A stretch of DNA of 64,000 nucleotides from Ulvibacter litoralis (lineage in GTDB: Bacteria; Bacteroidota; Bacteroidia; Flavobacteriales; Flavobacteriaceae), in NCBI RefSeq assembly GCF_900102055.1, contig NZ_FNBA01000001.1:645085-709084 (forward strand). The letters are read 5' to 3'. The notes beneath the pieces are model-generated. The model did no database searches. It saw only the letters and a list, made by a program, of their open reading frames with translations, and had not been told where the DNA came from. Shown here in pieces: positions 27,643 to 36,231 of the stretch (position 1 is its first letter; every line of letters begins with the position of its first letter). Position numbers and translations under genes: made by a program.

Positions 27643-29553
27643 ATGAAAAATTTATTACTCCCTGTTTTTCTTCTTTTTGCTGCTGTTTCTATGGCACAAA
27701 CACCTTGTTCTGGAGGTACTGCAGGACCTTATCCTTGCAATGGCATCGATTTACAATCAAATATCTCGCTAGCCGATATGAATGCCAGTGATGGAAATGA
27801 CTCTTGGGGTTGGGAAGACCCTGACACTGGAAAAGAATACGCCTTAATGGGACTAAATAACGGTACTGCCTTTATCGATATTTCGGACCCTATAAATCCT
27901 ATTTATTTAGGAAAATTACCAACACATACCAACAATAGTATTTGGAGAGATGTTAAAGTATATAGCAACCATGCATACATTGTAAGTGAAGCAAATGGTC
28001 ACGGAATGCAAGTTTTCGATTTAACAAGATTGAGAACAGTAACAAGTCCACCGCAAACATTTACTGAAGATGCACACTATAATGCTTTTGGCCATGCACA
28101 CAATATTATTATTAATGAAGATACTGGATATGCGTATGCCATAGGTACTTCTACCTATAATGGAGGACCTCACTTCATAAACATTCAAGACCCTAAAAAC
28201 CCAATAGCTGCTGGAGGTTTTGCTATAGACGATTATAGCCACGACGCACAAGTGGTTACGTATTGTGGACCAGATAGTGATTATACTGGTAGAGAAATAT
28301 TAATTGGAAGTAACGTTTACGAACTTTCTATCGTAGACATTACCGACAAAGCCAACCCAATAAGCATTTCGACCTTATCGTACTCAAATGTTGGATACAC
28401 TCACCAAGGTTGGTTTACAGAAGACCAACGCTTTTTTATTCTTGGTGATGAACTAGATGAACAAGATTTTGGATTTAACACAAGAACGTTAATTTTTGAC
28501 CTTGACGACTTAGACAACCCTCAGTTTTCTTTTTCTTTTGAAGGAGCAACAGCTGCTATAGATCATAATGGTTATGTAAAAGGTACTAAATTTTATTTGT
28601 CAAATTACAGAGCTGGTCTTCGTATTTTTGATGTTTCAGACATTGCAAATCAAGGATTTACTGAAGAATCTTACTTTGACACATTCCCAAACAACAACAA
28701 CGCTAGTTTCAACGGAGCTTGGAGCGTTTATCCTTACTTAAAAAGTGGAAACATTATTATTAGCGATATCGACAGAGGTTTCTTTTTAGTGCGTCCTAAT
28801 ACTGCAATAGACAATGTAAATCCTGTAGCAAGTTGCAAAAACGCTACTGTTTCTCTAAATGCAGACGGAATTGCTACCATTACTAGTGATGATATTAATG
28901 ATGGTTCATCAGACAATAGTGGAACGACTTATTTTATCATTTGCAAACACACTTTTGATTGTTCAGAAATAGGAGAAAATACAGTCGAACTAGAAGTATA
29001 TGATGCCTTTGGCAATAAAGATTATTGCACCGCTACAGTTACTGTTGTTGACGATATAGACCCTACTATAACTTGCCCTGCCGACTTCTCTGTTGGATTT
29101 GGCGGAGGAAGCTCTTATGTAGTTCCAAATTATATAGCAAATGGAACAGCTTCAGCAACCGATAATTGTGACTTTACTACAACGCAAACACCAGCTGTTG
29201 GAAGTGAATTAACCGATGGCGTATATCCAGTAACTATTACCGTTACAGATGCAAGCGGAAACGAAACCGCATGTACTTTCCAACTAACCGTAGATCACAC
29301 TCTTTCTGTTAATAGCATTGCATTAGAAAACAGCCTTGCTATTTTCCCGAACCCTGCTTCAGATGTACTTACAATAGAATCTAAGGACCACACGATAACT
29401 GACATTGCAATTTTCGACCTTCTTGGGAAACAATTGTATTCTGAATCGAATATTAATTCAGAATACACCACTATTGATGTTTCTTCGTATGCGAAAGGAA
29501 TGTATTTTGTTACCGTAAACAATAAACTAACAAAGAAGATTGTTAAAGAATAA
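27643..29553 (+). CDS. Choice-of-anchor-B (LVIVD) protein with HYR domains and T9SS sorting domain
   Basis: 636 residues. Signal peptide MKNLLLPVFLLFAAVSMAQ. Residues about 25-385 are a choice-of-anchor-B domain made of LVIVD-type repeats (GTAFIDISDPINPIYLGKLP, PHFINIQDPKNPIAAGGFAI, LSIVDITDKANPISISTL), predicted to form a propeller. Two HYR/Ig-like modules follow (about 393-470 and 475-553), then a type A T9SS C-terminal domain (IFPNPASDVLTIES ... KKIVKE). So it is exported across the outer membrane and surface anchored. It is first in a same-strand run with a propeller lipoprotein, an MbnP-like lipoprotein and a di-heme peroxidase. A hairpin at 29590-29635 separates it from the next gene, so it may be transcribed separately. 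Confidence 0.88.
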   Translation: MKNLLLPVFLLFAAVSMAQTPCSGGTAGPYPCNGIDLQSNISLADMNASDGNDSWGWEDPDTGKEYALMGLNNGTAFIDISDPINPIYLGKLPTHTNNSIWRDVKVYSNHAYIVSEANGHGMQVFDLTRLRTVTSPPQTFTEDAHYNAFGHAHNIIINEDTGYAYAIGTSTYNGGPHFINIQDPKNPIAAGGFAIDDYSHDAQVVTYCGPDSDYTGREILIGSNVYELSIVDITDKANPISISTLSYSNVGYTHQGWFTEDQRFFILGDELDEQDFGFNTRTLIFDLDDLDNPQFSFSFEGATAAIDHNGYVKGTKFYLSNYRAGLRIFDVSDIANQGFTEESYFDTFPNNNNASFNGAWSVYPYLKSGNIIISDIDRGFFLVRPNTAIDNVNPVASCKNATVSLNADGIATITSDDINDGSSDNSGTTYFIICKHTFDCSEIGENTVELEVYDAFGNKDYCTATVTVVDDIDPTITCPADFSVGFGGGSSYVVPNYIANGTASATDNCDFTTTQTPAVGSELTDGVYPVTITVTDASGNETACTFQLTVDHTLSVNSIALENSLAIFPNPASDVLTIESKDHTITDIAIFDLLGKQLYSESNINSEYTTIDVSSYAKGMYFVTVNNKLTKKIVKE

Positions 29554-29589
29554 TAATTTTTCAGAAGAAAAACAGCCCTAAAAAGCAAT

Positions 29590-29635
29590 ATACAGCACTA
29601 ATTTTTAACAAGGTACGTTAAGATTAGTGCTGTAT
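29590..29635 (+). terminator. Hairpin after the anchor-B gene
   Basis: Perfect 13-bp stem ATACAGCACTAAT (29590-29602) / ATTAGTGCTGTAT (29623-29635) with a 20-nt loop, followed by AATTATTAAG rather than a clean T-run. A weak terminator or mRNA-processing structure. Confidence 0.5.
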
Positions 29636-29693
29636 AATTATTAAGTTTACATCCCCTTTCTACCATAAAAAGGAGTTTTTTAAATAAAAAGCT

Positions 29694-31103
29694 ATGCTAT
29701 TACGATCACAAAAAACGATTAAGTACTTCCTACTACTTATATCATTCGGTATTTTTATTTCCTGCGGAAAAGATGATCCAGAGCCGCAAACTACATCAGA
29801 TGATGATCCAATTATAGAAGAACCTTTTACTGGTGAAATCGACTTTATAAAAACATACGGAGGAAGCAATGAAGACTTTGGAACTTCTATTATTCGCTCT
29901 AATGATGGTGGCTATATGGTTTTAGGATCCACAAAAAGTAGCGATGGAGATCTTGCTTCACGAACTGGCGACGATTTTGATTATTGGTTATTAAAATTAA
30001 ATGCTTCTGGAGACATTGTTTGGAACAAAACATACGGAGGTTCTCAAGATGATACCGCAACAAACATAACACAAACTAGCGATGGTGGTTATGCATTAAG
30101 TGGCTACAGTAGAAGTAGTGATGGCGATGCAACTGAAAATGCAGGATTTCAAGACTTTTGGCTTGTGAAAATAAGCTCCGACGGAACCCTACAATGGCAA
30201 AAAAGTATTGGATTTTCAGGTTTAGATCAAGCTTTTAAAATGTTTGAAACTGCTGAAGGAAACTTTTTCGTGACAGGCTTTTTCGATGTCAGCGCTTGTG
30301 GCGTCAATCCGTGCCCAGGAGACGAGTTACTTCCAGGAAACCAAACTGTAGTTTCAAAAAACTCAAAACACGGTGTTGGTGAGTTCTGGGGAATTTTATT
30401 AGATTCCAATGGAGAAAAAATTTGGCGAAATTACTATGGTGGAACCAACAATGATAGAAGCTACGATGCGATACAAACAAGTGATGGCGGATTTCTACTA
30501 ACAGGGTCTTCTGAAAGTGTTGATTTCGACATTACAGACGCTAAAGGATCGTACGACTTTTGGGCGGTTCGGATAAATGCTTCTGGAGAAATAATCTGGA
30601 CCCGCTCTTTTGGAGGTTCTGAAATTGATGTGAGCTATGCGCTTACAAAAACACCCGATGGAAATTACATAATGGTGGGTGATTCTAGAAGTCAAGACCA
30701 AGATGTTACCGCTGCTTTTGGAAATGCAGATGCATGGGCCGTAAAGTTTGATGATAATGGATCAATTATTTGGCAAAAATCTTACGGAGGTTCTGGGTTT
30801 GATTCTGCAAGAAGTATCGCTCCTCTAGCAAATGGCGGCTATGTACTCTCTGGTTCTTCAAGAAGTAACGATAATGACTTAACAGGGAATTTAGGTGTTA
30901 ATGATTTCTGGCTATTTACCATTGATGAAGAGGGAGAACTCACCTTTCAAACAAACAAAGGAGGAACCGATTTAGATTTCTCTTACAGCGCTGTTGAAAC
31001 TTCAGACCTTAAATTAATTGGAGTTGGAGATACAGAAAGTAACGACATCGACATACCTTCAAATAGAGGTAGCAAAGACCTCCTTGTTATAAAAATTAAA
31101 TAA
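29694..31103 (+). CDS. Seven-repeat beta-propeller lipoprotein
   Basis: 469 residues with a lipoprotein signal (lipobox FISC, Cys24, then GKDDPEP). The mature part is a repeat of about 58 residues: K-x-Y-GG-S-x-x-D-x-A, then DGGY-x-x-x-G-x-S-x-S-x-D-x-D, then G-x-x-D-F/Y-W-L/V-x-K-L/I and G-x-I-x-W. Seven copies are seen, with the GG or equivalent at residues 56, 115, 173, 249, 307, 364 and 423, so a seven-bladed propeller is likely. Repeat 3 carries an insertion of about 18 residues with two Cys (202 and 207). A binding or scaffolding role at the cell surface is inferred. It precedes the MbnP-like gene by 49 bp and is probably co-transcribed with it. Confidence 0.8.
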   Translation: MLLRSQKTIKYFLLLISFGIFISCGKDDPEPQTTSDDDPIIEEPFTGEIDFIKTYGGSNEDFGTSIIRSNDGGYMVLGSTKSSDGDLASRTGDDFDYWLLKLNASGDIVWNKTYGGSQDDTATNITQTSDGGYALSGYSRSSDGDATENAGFQDFWLVKISSDGTLQWQKSIGFSGLDQAFKMFETAEGNFFVTGFFDVSACGVNPCPGDELLPGNQTVVSKNSKHGVGEFWGILLDSNGEKIWRNYYGGTNNDRSYDAIQTSDGGFLLTGSSESVDFDITDAKGSYDFWAVRINASGEIIWTRSFGGSEIDVSYALTKTPDGNYIMVGDSRSQDQDVTAAFGNADAWAVKFDDNGSIIWQKSYGGSGFDSARSIAPLANGGYVLSGSSRSNDNDLTGNLGVNDFWLFTIDEEGELTFQTNKGGTDLDFSYSAVETSDLKLIGVGDTESNDIDIPSNRGSKDLLVIKIK

Positions 31104-31152
31104 GTACTACTCTAACATAGACCGTTATTAACTATTAATCCAATTAAAAAAA

Positions 31153-31938
31153 ATGAAAAAATTTGCCCTATTTTTTGCAGCAGCAGTTAGTATAATTGCT
31201 GTAAGCTGTAAAAGCGATGACGATAGCACCCCAGAAGTAACCCCAGTAAGCGTTGATTTAAACTTTACTCACAATTGGGACGGAAGTAACATCGAAAATG
31301 CAGACTTTGAAACCACACAATATACCAATGCGAATGGAGAAGAATTGACACTCTCTAAAATTGTATATTTAATTTCTGACGTAACCTTTACCAATAGTGC
31401 TGGAGAAAGTTTTGACGCTGGAGATTACAATCTTGTTAATGTAAGGGAAGAAGACAACTTAACATTTACACCAGGTATTCAAATACCTCCAGGAGACTAC
31501 ACTGTATCATTTACGTTTGGTTTTGATGACGAAGACAATATTGATGCCGTTTATCCAGACTTAAACCAAACTCCTGAAGGTTCTTGGGGCGTACCAATGA
31601 TGATGGGAGGTGGGTATCACTACATGCGCTTAGAAGGTCGCTTTTTAGACAATACATCTACAATAACTGGTTTCCAATACCACGCTATTAGAGCGAACGA
31701 TCAAAGCACAACACCTGTTACTCTTCAAGACACTTCTATTCCTGTAACTTTAGGTCAGGTAACGATTGGAGACAACACAACCATTGAGGTTAAAATGAAT
31801 GCTGCAGAATGGTTTAAAAACCCGAATCAGTGGGACTTAAATGCATTACCAGGAATGCTAATGCCAAATTTTGCTGCACAAATAATGATTTCTGAAAATG
31901 GTGCTTCTGTATTTAGCTTAGGTGCTGTAACACAATAA
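31153..31938 (+). CDS. MbnP-family lipoprotein
   Basis: 261 residues. Lipobox IAVSC with Cys19, then an acidic KSDDDSTPEV linker. The mature domain starts VDLNFTHNWDGSNIEN and contains LSKIVYLISDVTFTN and YHYMRLEGRF, the pattern of the MbnP/CorA family of periplasmic or surface proteins linked to copper. In studied members (MbnP, CorA) a Trp is oxidised to kynurenine by the partner di-heme enzyme and takes part in copper binding. Here the four Trp are 42, 145, 220 and 227, and a Met cluster 149-151 with His156 follows Trp145. The next gene, 14 bp on, is exactly such a di-heme enzyme. The copper role is inferred. Confidence 0.85.
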   Translation: MKKFALFFAAAVSIIAVSCKSDDDSTPEVTPVSVDLNFTHNWDGSNIENADFETTQYTNANGEELTLSKIVYLISDVTFTNSAGESFDAGDYNLVNVREEDNLTFTPGIQIPPGDYTVSFTFGFDDEDNIDAVYPDLNQTPEGSWGVPMMMGGGYHYMRLEGRFLDNTSTITGFQYHAIRANDQSTTPVTLQDTSIPVTLGQVTIGDNTTIEVKMNAAEWFKNPNQWDLNALPGMLMPNFAAQIMISENGASVFSLGAVTQ

Positions 31939-31952
31939 TCAACAATAACTCA

Positions 31953-33017
31953 ATGAGATATCTAGTAGTAGCGAGCATTCTAAGTTCATTTTTGTTTTTT
32001 TCTTGTTCTGAAAAAGATGACGGATACACGCCTACACCAGTATCTCTAGAAATACCGCAATTGTTTGGTCAATTGCTTCTCCCTCCTACAATTCCTTCAG
32101 ATAATCCGTTAACGGCTGAAGGAATTGCATTGGGAAAAAAACTTTTTTACGACCCAATTCTTTCCGCAGATGGCACACAAGCTTGTGCTACTTGCCACGA
32201 CCCGCAAGCTGCATTTTCGGACACAAGAAAATTTAGCATTGGGATTGATGGAATAGAAGGGACTCGAAACTCTATGCCGCTTTTTAATCTTGCATGGAAT
32301 TCTAATCAAAATTTCTTTTGGGACGGCAGAGCAAACTCACTCGAAAATCAAGCGCTCGAACCTGTCGAAAACCCAATTGAAATGCACAATACTTGGGGAA
32401 ATGCCACTGCTGAATTACAAGCTACAGCAAACTATCCCGAATTATTCTCAAAAGCATTTGGAACCGATGTCATTACAAAATCACTTGTTACAAAAGCCAT
32501 TGCCCAATTTGAAATGACGTTAATTTCTGCCAACTCAAAATTTGACAAATATCTTTTAGGAGAAGCTACTTTAACAGAGTCTGAATCAAACGGTATCGCT
32601 GTTTTTATGGACGAAACAAGAGGTGATTGTTTTCATTGTCATGGCGATCCAAACAGTCCACTTTGGACAGATAACACCTTTCACAACAACGGCTTAGACG
32701 CAACTATTACAGATCTCGGACTAGGAGGCTTTTCAGGAGATCCGCGAGAATTTGGTCTTTTCAAATCCCCATCACTTCGGAATTTAGCCTATACCGCACC
32801 CTATATGCATGATGGTAGATTTCAAACTTTAGATGAAGTTATAAACCACTATAGCGAAGGGTTGGTTTATTCTGAAACTATCGATCCTTTAATGAAAAAA
32901 GTATCAGAAGGTGGCGTACACCTTACTGAAGAAGATAAAGCAGACTTAAAAGCGTTTTTACTAACCTTATCAGAGCCTGGTTTTCGGAACAATCCCGACT
33001 TTCAAAATCCAAACTAA
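31953..33017 (+). CDS. Di-heme cytochrome c peroxidase, MbnH/MauG-type lipoprotein
   Basis: 354 residues. Lipobox LFFSC (Cys18). Two heme c motifs: Cys78-Ala-Thr-Cys81-His82 and Cys226-Phe-His-Cys229-His230. Between and around them are conserved patterns of bacterial di-heme peroxidases: LGKKLFYDPILS, FSDTRKFSIGIDG, RNSMPLFNLAW, FFWDGRA and, C-terminally, PSLRNLAYTAPYMHDGRF with the Met/His axial-ligand region. The family covers CcpA peroxidases, MauG and MbnH/CorB. Because it is immediately downstream (14 bp) of an MbnP-like gene, MbnH is the best guess: it would oxidise a Trp in its partner. Ordinary peroxide reduction in the envelope is the alternative. A weak AT-only hairpin (33023-33041) follows. 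Confidence 0.9.
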   Translation: MRYLVVASILSSFLFFSCSEKDDGYTPTPVSLEIPQLFGQLLLPPTIPSDNPLTAEGIALGKKLFYDPILSADGTQACATCHDPQAAFSDTRKFSIGIDGIEGTRNSMPLFNLAWNSNQNFFWDGRANSLENQALEPVENPIEMHNTWGNATAELQATANYPELFSKAFGTDVITKSLVTKAIAQFEMTLISANSKFDKYLLGEATLTESESNGIAVFMDETRGDCFHCHGDPNSPLWTDNTFHNNGLDATITDLGLGGFSGDPREFGLFKSPSLRNLAYTAPYMHDGRFQTLDEVINHYSEGLVYSETIDPLMKKVSEGGVHLTEEDKADLKAFLLTLSEPGFRNNPDFQNPN

Positions 33018-33124
33018 TCACCGTTTTTTGATCTAAAAAACAGACACCTTTCCAGTATCAATTAAACCTATATCGACATAAGTTTAAATTCTTTTGAGCG
33101 TATGGTTTAGAGTAGTTTTTACCG

Positions 33125-33132
33125 TATCTTTG
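33125..33132 (+). promoter_or_regulatory. -7 element of the SUF operon
   Basis: TATCTTTG followed by CA, a strong match to the Bacteroidota TAnnTTTG element, 29 nt before the sufA ATG. The -33 position has TTTAG rather than TTG. Confidence 0.55.
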
Positions 33133-33161
33133 CACCCTAATTTAGAATAAATCTACACTAA

Positions 33162-33491
33162 ATGATAAAAGTAAGTGATACCGCAAAATCAAGAATTGCA
33201 CATCTTATGGCCGAAGAAGGTTTTAATGTTGTTCAAGACTTTGTGCGTGTTGGCGTAAAAAGTGGTGGCTGCTCCGGCTTATCTTATGAGCTGAAATTTG
33301 ATCACACACTTGGAGAAAACGACAAACTTTTTGAAGACAAAGACGTAAAAATTGCTGTGGACAAAAAGAGCTTTTTATACCTAGTTGGTACAACACTAGA
33401 ATACAGTGGTGGCCTTAACGGAAAAGGATTTGTTTTTAATAACCCGAACGCAAATAGAACTTGTGGTTGTGGGGAAAGTTTTTCACTATAA
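33162..33491 (+). CDS. sufA: SUF A-type iron-sulfur carrier (HesB/IscA family)
   Basis: 109 residues, normal length. The three cluster-binding cysteines of A-type carriers are present: Cys37 (SGGCSGLSYEL), Cys101 and Cys103 (TCGCGESF). It accepts a nascent cluster from SufBCD and hands it to apo-proteins in the cytosol. It opens the operon sufA-sufB-(lipoprotein)-sufC-sufD-sufS-(META lipoprotein)-sufE-sufT; sufB follows after 35 bp. Confidence 0.95.
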   Translation: MIKVSDTAKSRIAHLMAEEGFNVVQDFVRVGVKSGGCSGLSYELKFDHTLGENDKLFEDKDVKIAVDKKSFLYLVGTTLEYSGGLNGKGFVFNNPNANRTCGCGESFSL

Positions 33492-33526
33492 ATTCAAAGT
33501 ACCTTTTTGAATTTAGAATCTAGCAT

Positions 33527-34972
33527 ATGAAGTACACTGAAGACGATTTAAAAAAAGAATTAGAAACCAAAGAATACGAATATGGTTTCTACACTGACAT
33601 AGACTCAGATACATTCCCTATTGGGTTGGATGAAAATATTGTTCGCGCTATTTCAAAAAAGAAAGAAGAGCCACAATGGATGACAGATTGGAGACTTGAA
33701 GCTTTCCGTCATTGGAAAGAAATGGTAGAACCAGAATGGGCTAATGTTCATTACCAAAAACCAGATTTTCAAGCCATCTCTTACTATTCAGCACCAAATA
33801 AAAAACCTAAGTACGATAGTTTAGACGAGGTCGATCCCGAATTATTGGACACCTTCAAACGACTTGGAATTTCATTAGACGAACAAAAAAAGTTAGCAGG
33901 AGTTGCAGTTGATATTGTAATGGATTCTGTTTCAGTAGCAACCACCTTCAAAAAGACCTTGGCTGAAAAAGGAATTATTTTCTGTTCTATTTCAGAAGCG
34001 ATTAAAGAGCATCCTGAATTAGTAAAAAAATATATTGGTTCGGTAGTTCCGCAGAGAGACAACTTTTATGCAGCCTTAAACAGTGCTGTATTTAGTGACG
34101 GTTCTTTTTGTTACATTCCGAAAGGAGTTCGTTGCCCAATGGAACTTTCTACCTATTTCCGTATCAACCAAGCAGGAACAGGTCAGTTTGAGCGTACTTT
34201 AGTCATTGCAGACGAAGGAAGTTACGTAAGTTACCTTGAAGGTTGTACGGCGCCAAGTAGAGATGAAAATCAATTACACGCAGCCGTTGTAGAGCTAGTT
34301 GCTTTAGACGATGCTGAAATAAAATACTCGACCGTACAAAACTGGTATCCTGGTGGAAAAGACGGTAAAGGTGGTGTTTTCAACTTTGTAACCAAAAGAG
34401 GTATTTGCGAAAAGAACGCAAAAATTTCTTGGACGCAAGTGGAAACAGGAAGTGCTGTCACTTGGAAATACCCAAGTTGTATTTTAAAAGGAGACAATTC
34501 TATTGGCGAATTTTATTCAATAGCCGTAACCAATAACTACCAACAAGCAGATACTGGAACGAAAATGGTTCACTTAGGGAAAAACACCCGAAGTACTATT
34601 ATTTCGAAAGGGATCTCTGCGGGTAAATCACAAAATAGCTACCGAGGTTTGGTAAAAATAAGTCCGAACGCAGACAACGCCCGTAACTTTTCACAATGTG
34701 ATTCGTTATTGATGGGAAATAGCTGTGGCGCACATACTTTTCCATATATCGAAGTTAAAAATAAAACAGCTCAAATAGAACACGAAGCAACCACCAGTAA
34801 AATTGGGGAAGACCAAATTTTCTATTGCAACCAAAGAGGAATTAATACTGAAAAAGCAATTGCATTAATTGTAAACGGCTTTAGCAAAGAAGTATTAAAC
34901 AAGCTTCCTATGGAATTTGCTGTGGAAGCACAAAAATTATTAGAAATAAGCCTTGAAGGATCAGTAGGATAA
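33527..34972 (+). CDS. sufB: Fe-S cluster assembly scaffold SufB
   Basis: 481 residues, the typical length of SufB. Recognisable motifs include [94 protein letters not shown] and [16 protein letters not shown]. The last one includes the Cys region used for cluster assembly. SufB forms the SufBC2D scaffold complex. It lies between sufA and a lipoprotein gene, 50 bp away. Confidence 0.98.
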   Translation: MKYTEDDLKKELETKEYEYGFYTDIDSDTFPIGLDENIVRAISKKKEEPQWMTDWRLEAFRHWKEMVEPEWANVHYQKPDFQAISYYSAPNKKPKYDSLDEVDPELLDTFKRLGISLDEQKKLAGVAVDIVMDSVSVATTFKKTLAEKGIIFCSISEAIKEHPELVKKYIGSVVPQRDNFYAALNSAVFSDGSFCYIPKGVRCPMELSTYFRINQAGTGQFERTLVIADEGSYVSYLEGCTAPSRDENQLHAAVVELVALDDAEIKYSTVQNWYPGGKDGKGGVFNFVTKRGICEKNAKISWTQVETGSAVTWKYPSCILKGDNSIGEFYSIAVTNNYQQADTGTKMVHLGKNTRSTIISKGISAGKSQNSYRGLVKISPNADNARNFSQCDSLLMGNSCGAHTFPYIEVKNKTAQIEHEATTSKIGEDQIFYCNQRGINTEKAIALIVNGFSKEVLNKLPMEFAVEAQKLLEISLEGSVG

Positions 34973-35022
34973 TTGCTATCCCTTCTGAAAGGTTTTTAAT
35001 AACAACAAAAATTGTATTACAA

Positions 35023-35424
35023 ATGAAAAAAATCATTTTGCTAGTTGCCGTTTTTACACTCGTTATTTCTTGTAAAAACACAGAAGAGAAACAAACTGAA
35101 GCTACCGAAGTTTCAACTGAAACGGAAGCAGCTTTTAAAACATTTAAAGGAGAATTTTTGTACATGGCAGATGCCGCAGTACTTAAAGGGGATAATTTCA
35201 TCTACGGTGTTGCCTTAGACGAAACCTCAAAAAACCTTGCCGATAAAGTAGCTCCAGTAAAAAAAGATCCATTCGACATGGTAGAAGTGTACGTTCGTGG
35301 AACGCTACAAAACAAACCTGACGGTGCAGAAGGCTGGGATGAAATACTTACCATTAAAGAAATTATAAGCATAAGCGACACCCCTGCTGAAGCTGATATT
35401 AAAATTGAAGAAAAGAAATCATAA
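35023..35424 (+). CDS. Small lipoprotein embedded in the SUF operon
   Basis: 133 residues. Signal MKKIILLVAVFTLVISC with lipobox Cys17, then a Thr/Glu-rich linker (to about residue 38) and a compact domain (about 40-125) reading FKGEFLYMADAAVLKGDNFIYGVALDE and VEVYVRGTLQNKPDGAEGWDEILTIKEI, which could be a small OB-like barrel. It is inserted between sufB and sufC (2 bp before sufC), so co-expression with SUF is almost certain. I do not recognise a named function. It should be exported, unlike the cytosolic SUF proteins around it. Confidence 0.75.
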   Translation: MKKIILLVAVFTLVISCKNTEEKQTEATEVSTETEAAFKTFKGEFLYMADAAVLKGDNFIYGVALDETSKNLADKVAPVKKDPFDMVEVYVRGTLQNKPDGAEGWDEILTIKEIISISDTPAEADIKIEEKKS

Positions 35425-35426
35425 TC

Positions 35427-36182
35427 ATGTTAGAGATAAAAGATTTACACGCCGGCGTAGCAGATAAAGACATTTTAAAAGGAATTAACATTTCTGTTAA
35501 AGCAGGAGAGGTACACGCTATTATGGGTCCGAACGGATCTGGAAAAAGTACATTAGCTTCTGTAATAACTGGTAAAGAAGAATTTGAAGTTACCAAAGGT
35601 GAATTGCTTTTTGAAGGAGAAGATATTTCAGAATTAGACCCTGAAGAAAGAGCTCATAAAGGCCTTTTTCTATCGTTTCAATATCCTGTTGAGATTCCTG
35701 GAGTGAGTGTAACAAACTTCATTAAAACAGCTATTAACGAAAATAGAAAAGCAAAAGGACTGGAAGATATGCCAGCTTCAGAAATGCTTAAGATGATTAA
35801 AGAAAAAGCCGATTTATTAGAAATTGATCGTAAATTTTTATCGCGTTCGTTAAACGAGAGTTTTTCAGGAGGAGAGAAAAAGAGAAACGAGATCTTTCAA
35901 ATGGCAATGCTTGAACCAAAGCTAGCGATATTAGACGAAACAGATTCTGGACTTGACATCGATGCCCTTAAAATTGTTGCAAACGGTGTTAACAAACTAA
36001 AAAGCAAAGACAACGCAGTAATCGTAATTACGCATTACCAACGTTTGTTAGACTATATCGTTCCAGATTATGTACACGTACTTTTAAATGGAAAAATAGT
36101 AAAATCTGGAACCAAAGAACTCGCTTACGAGTTAGAAGAAAGAGGATACGACTGGATTAAAGAAGAAGTTAAATTAGCGTAA
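35427..36182 (+). CDS. sufC: Fe-S cluster assembly ATPase SufC
   Basis: 251 residues, an ABC-type ATPase. Walker A GPNGSGKST at residues 34-42, ABC signature SFSGGEKKR and Walker B AILDETDSGLDIDAL are clear. It drives the SufBCD scaffold. The start codon is 2 bp after the stop of the lipoprotein gene, and sufD follows after 49 bp. Confidence 0.98.
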   Translation: MLEIKDLHAGVADKDILKGINISVKAGEVHAIMGPNGSGKSTLASVITGKEEFEVTKGELLFEGEDISELDPEERAHKGLFLSFQYPVEIPGVSVTNFIKTAINENRKAKGLEDMPASEMLKMIKEKADLLEIDRKFLSRSLNESFSGGEKKRNEIFQMAMLEPKLAILDETDSGLDIDALKIVANGVNKLKSKDNAVIVITHYQRLLDYIVPDYVHVLLNGKIVKSGTKELAYELEERGYDWIKEEVKLA

Positions 36183-36231
36183 GCACCAAACTTCCGAAAG
36201 GAATTTGATGTCACGTAAATATTGAATTAAA

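Noticed and set aside
33023-33041. Seven-base hairpin after the di-heme peroxidase gene
   Set aside because: Arms are G plus six T and six A plus C, too weak to call a terminator with confidence.
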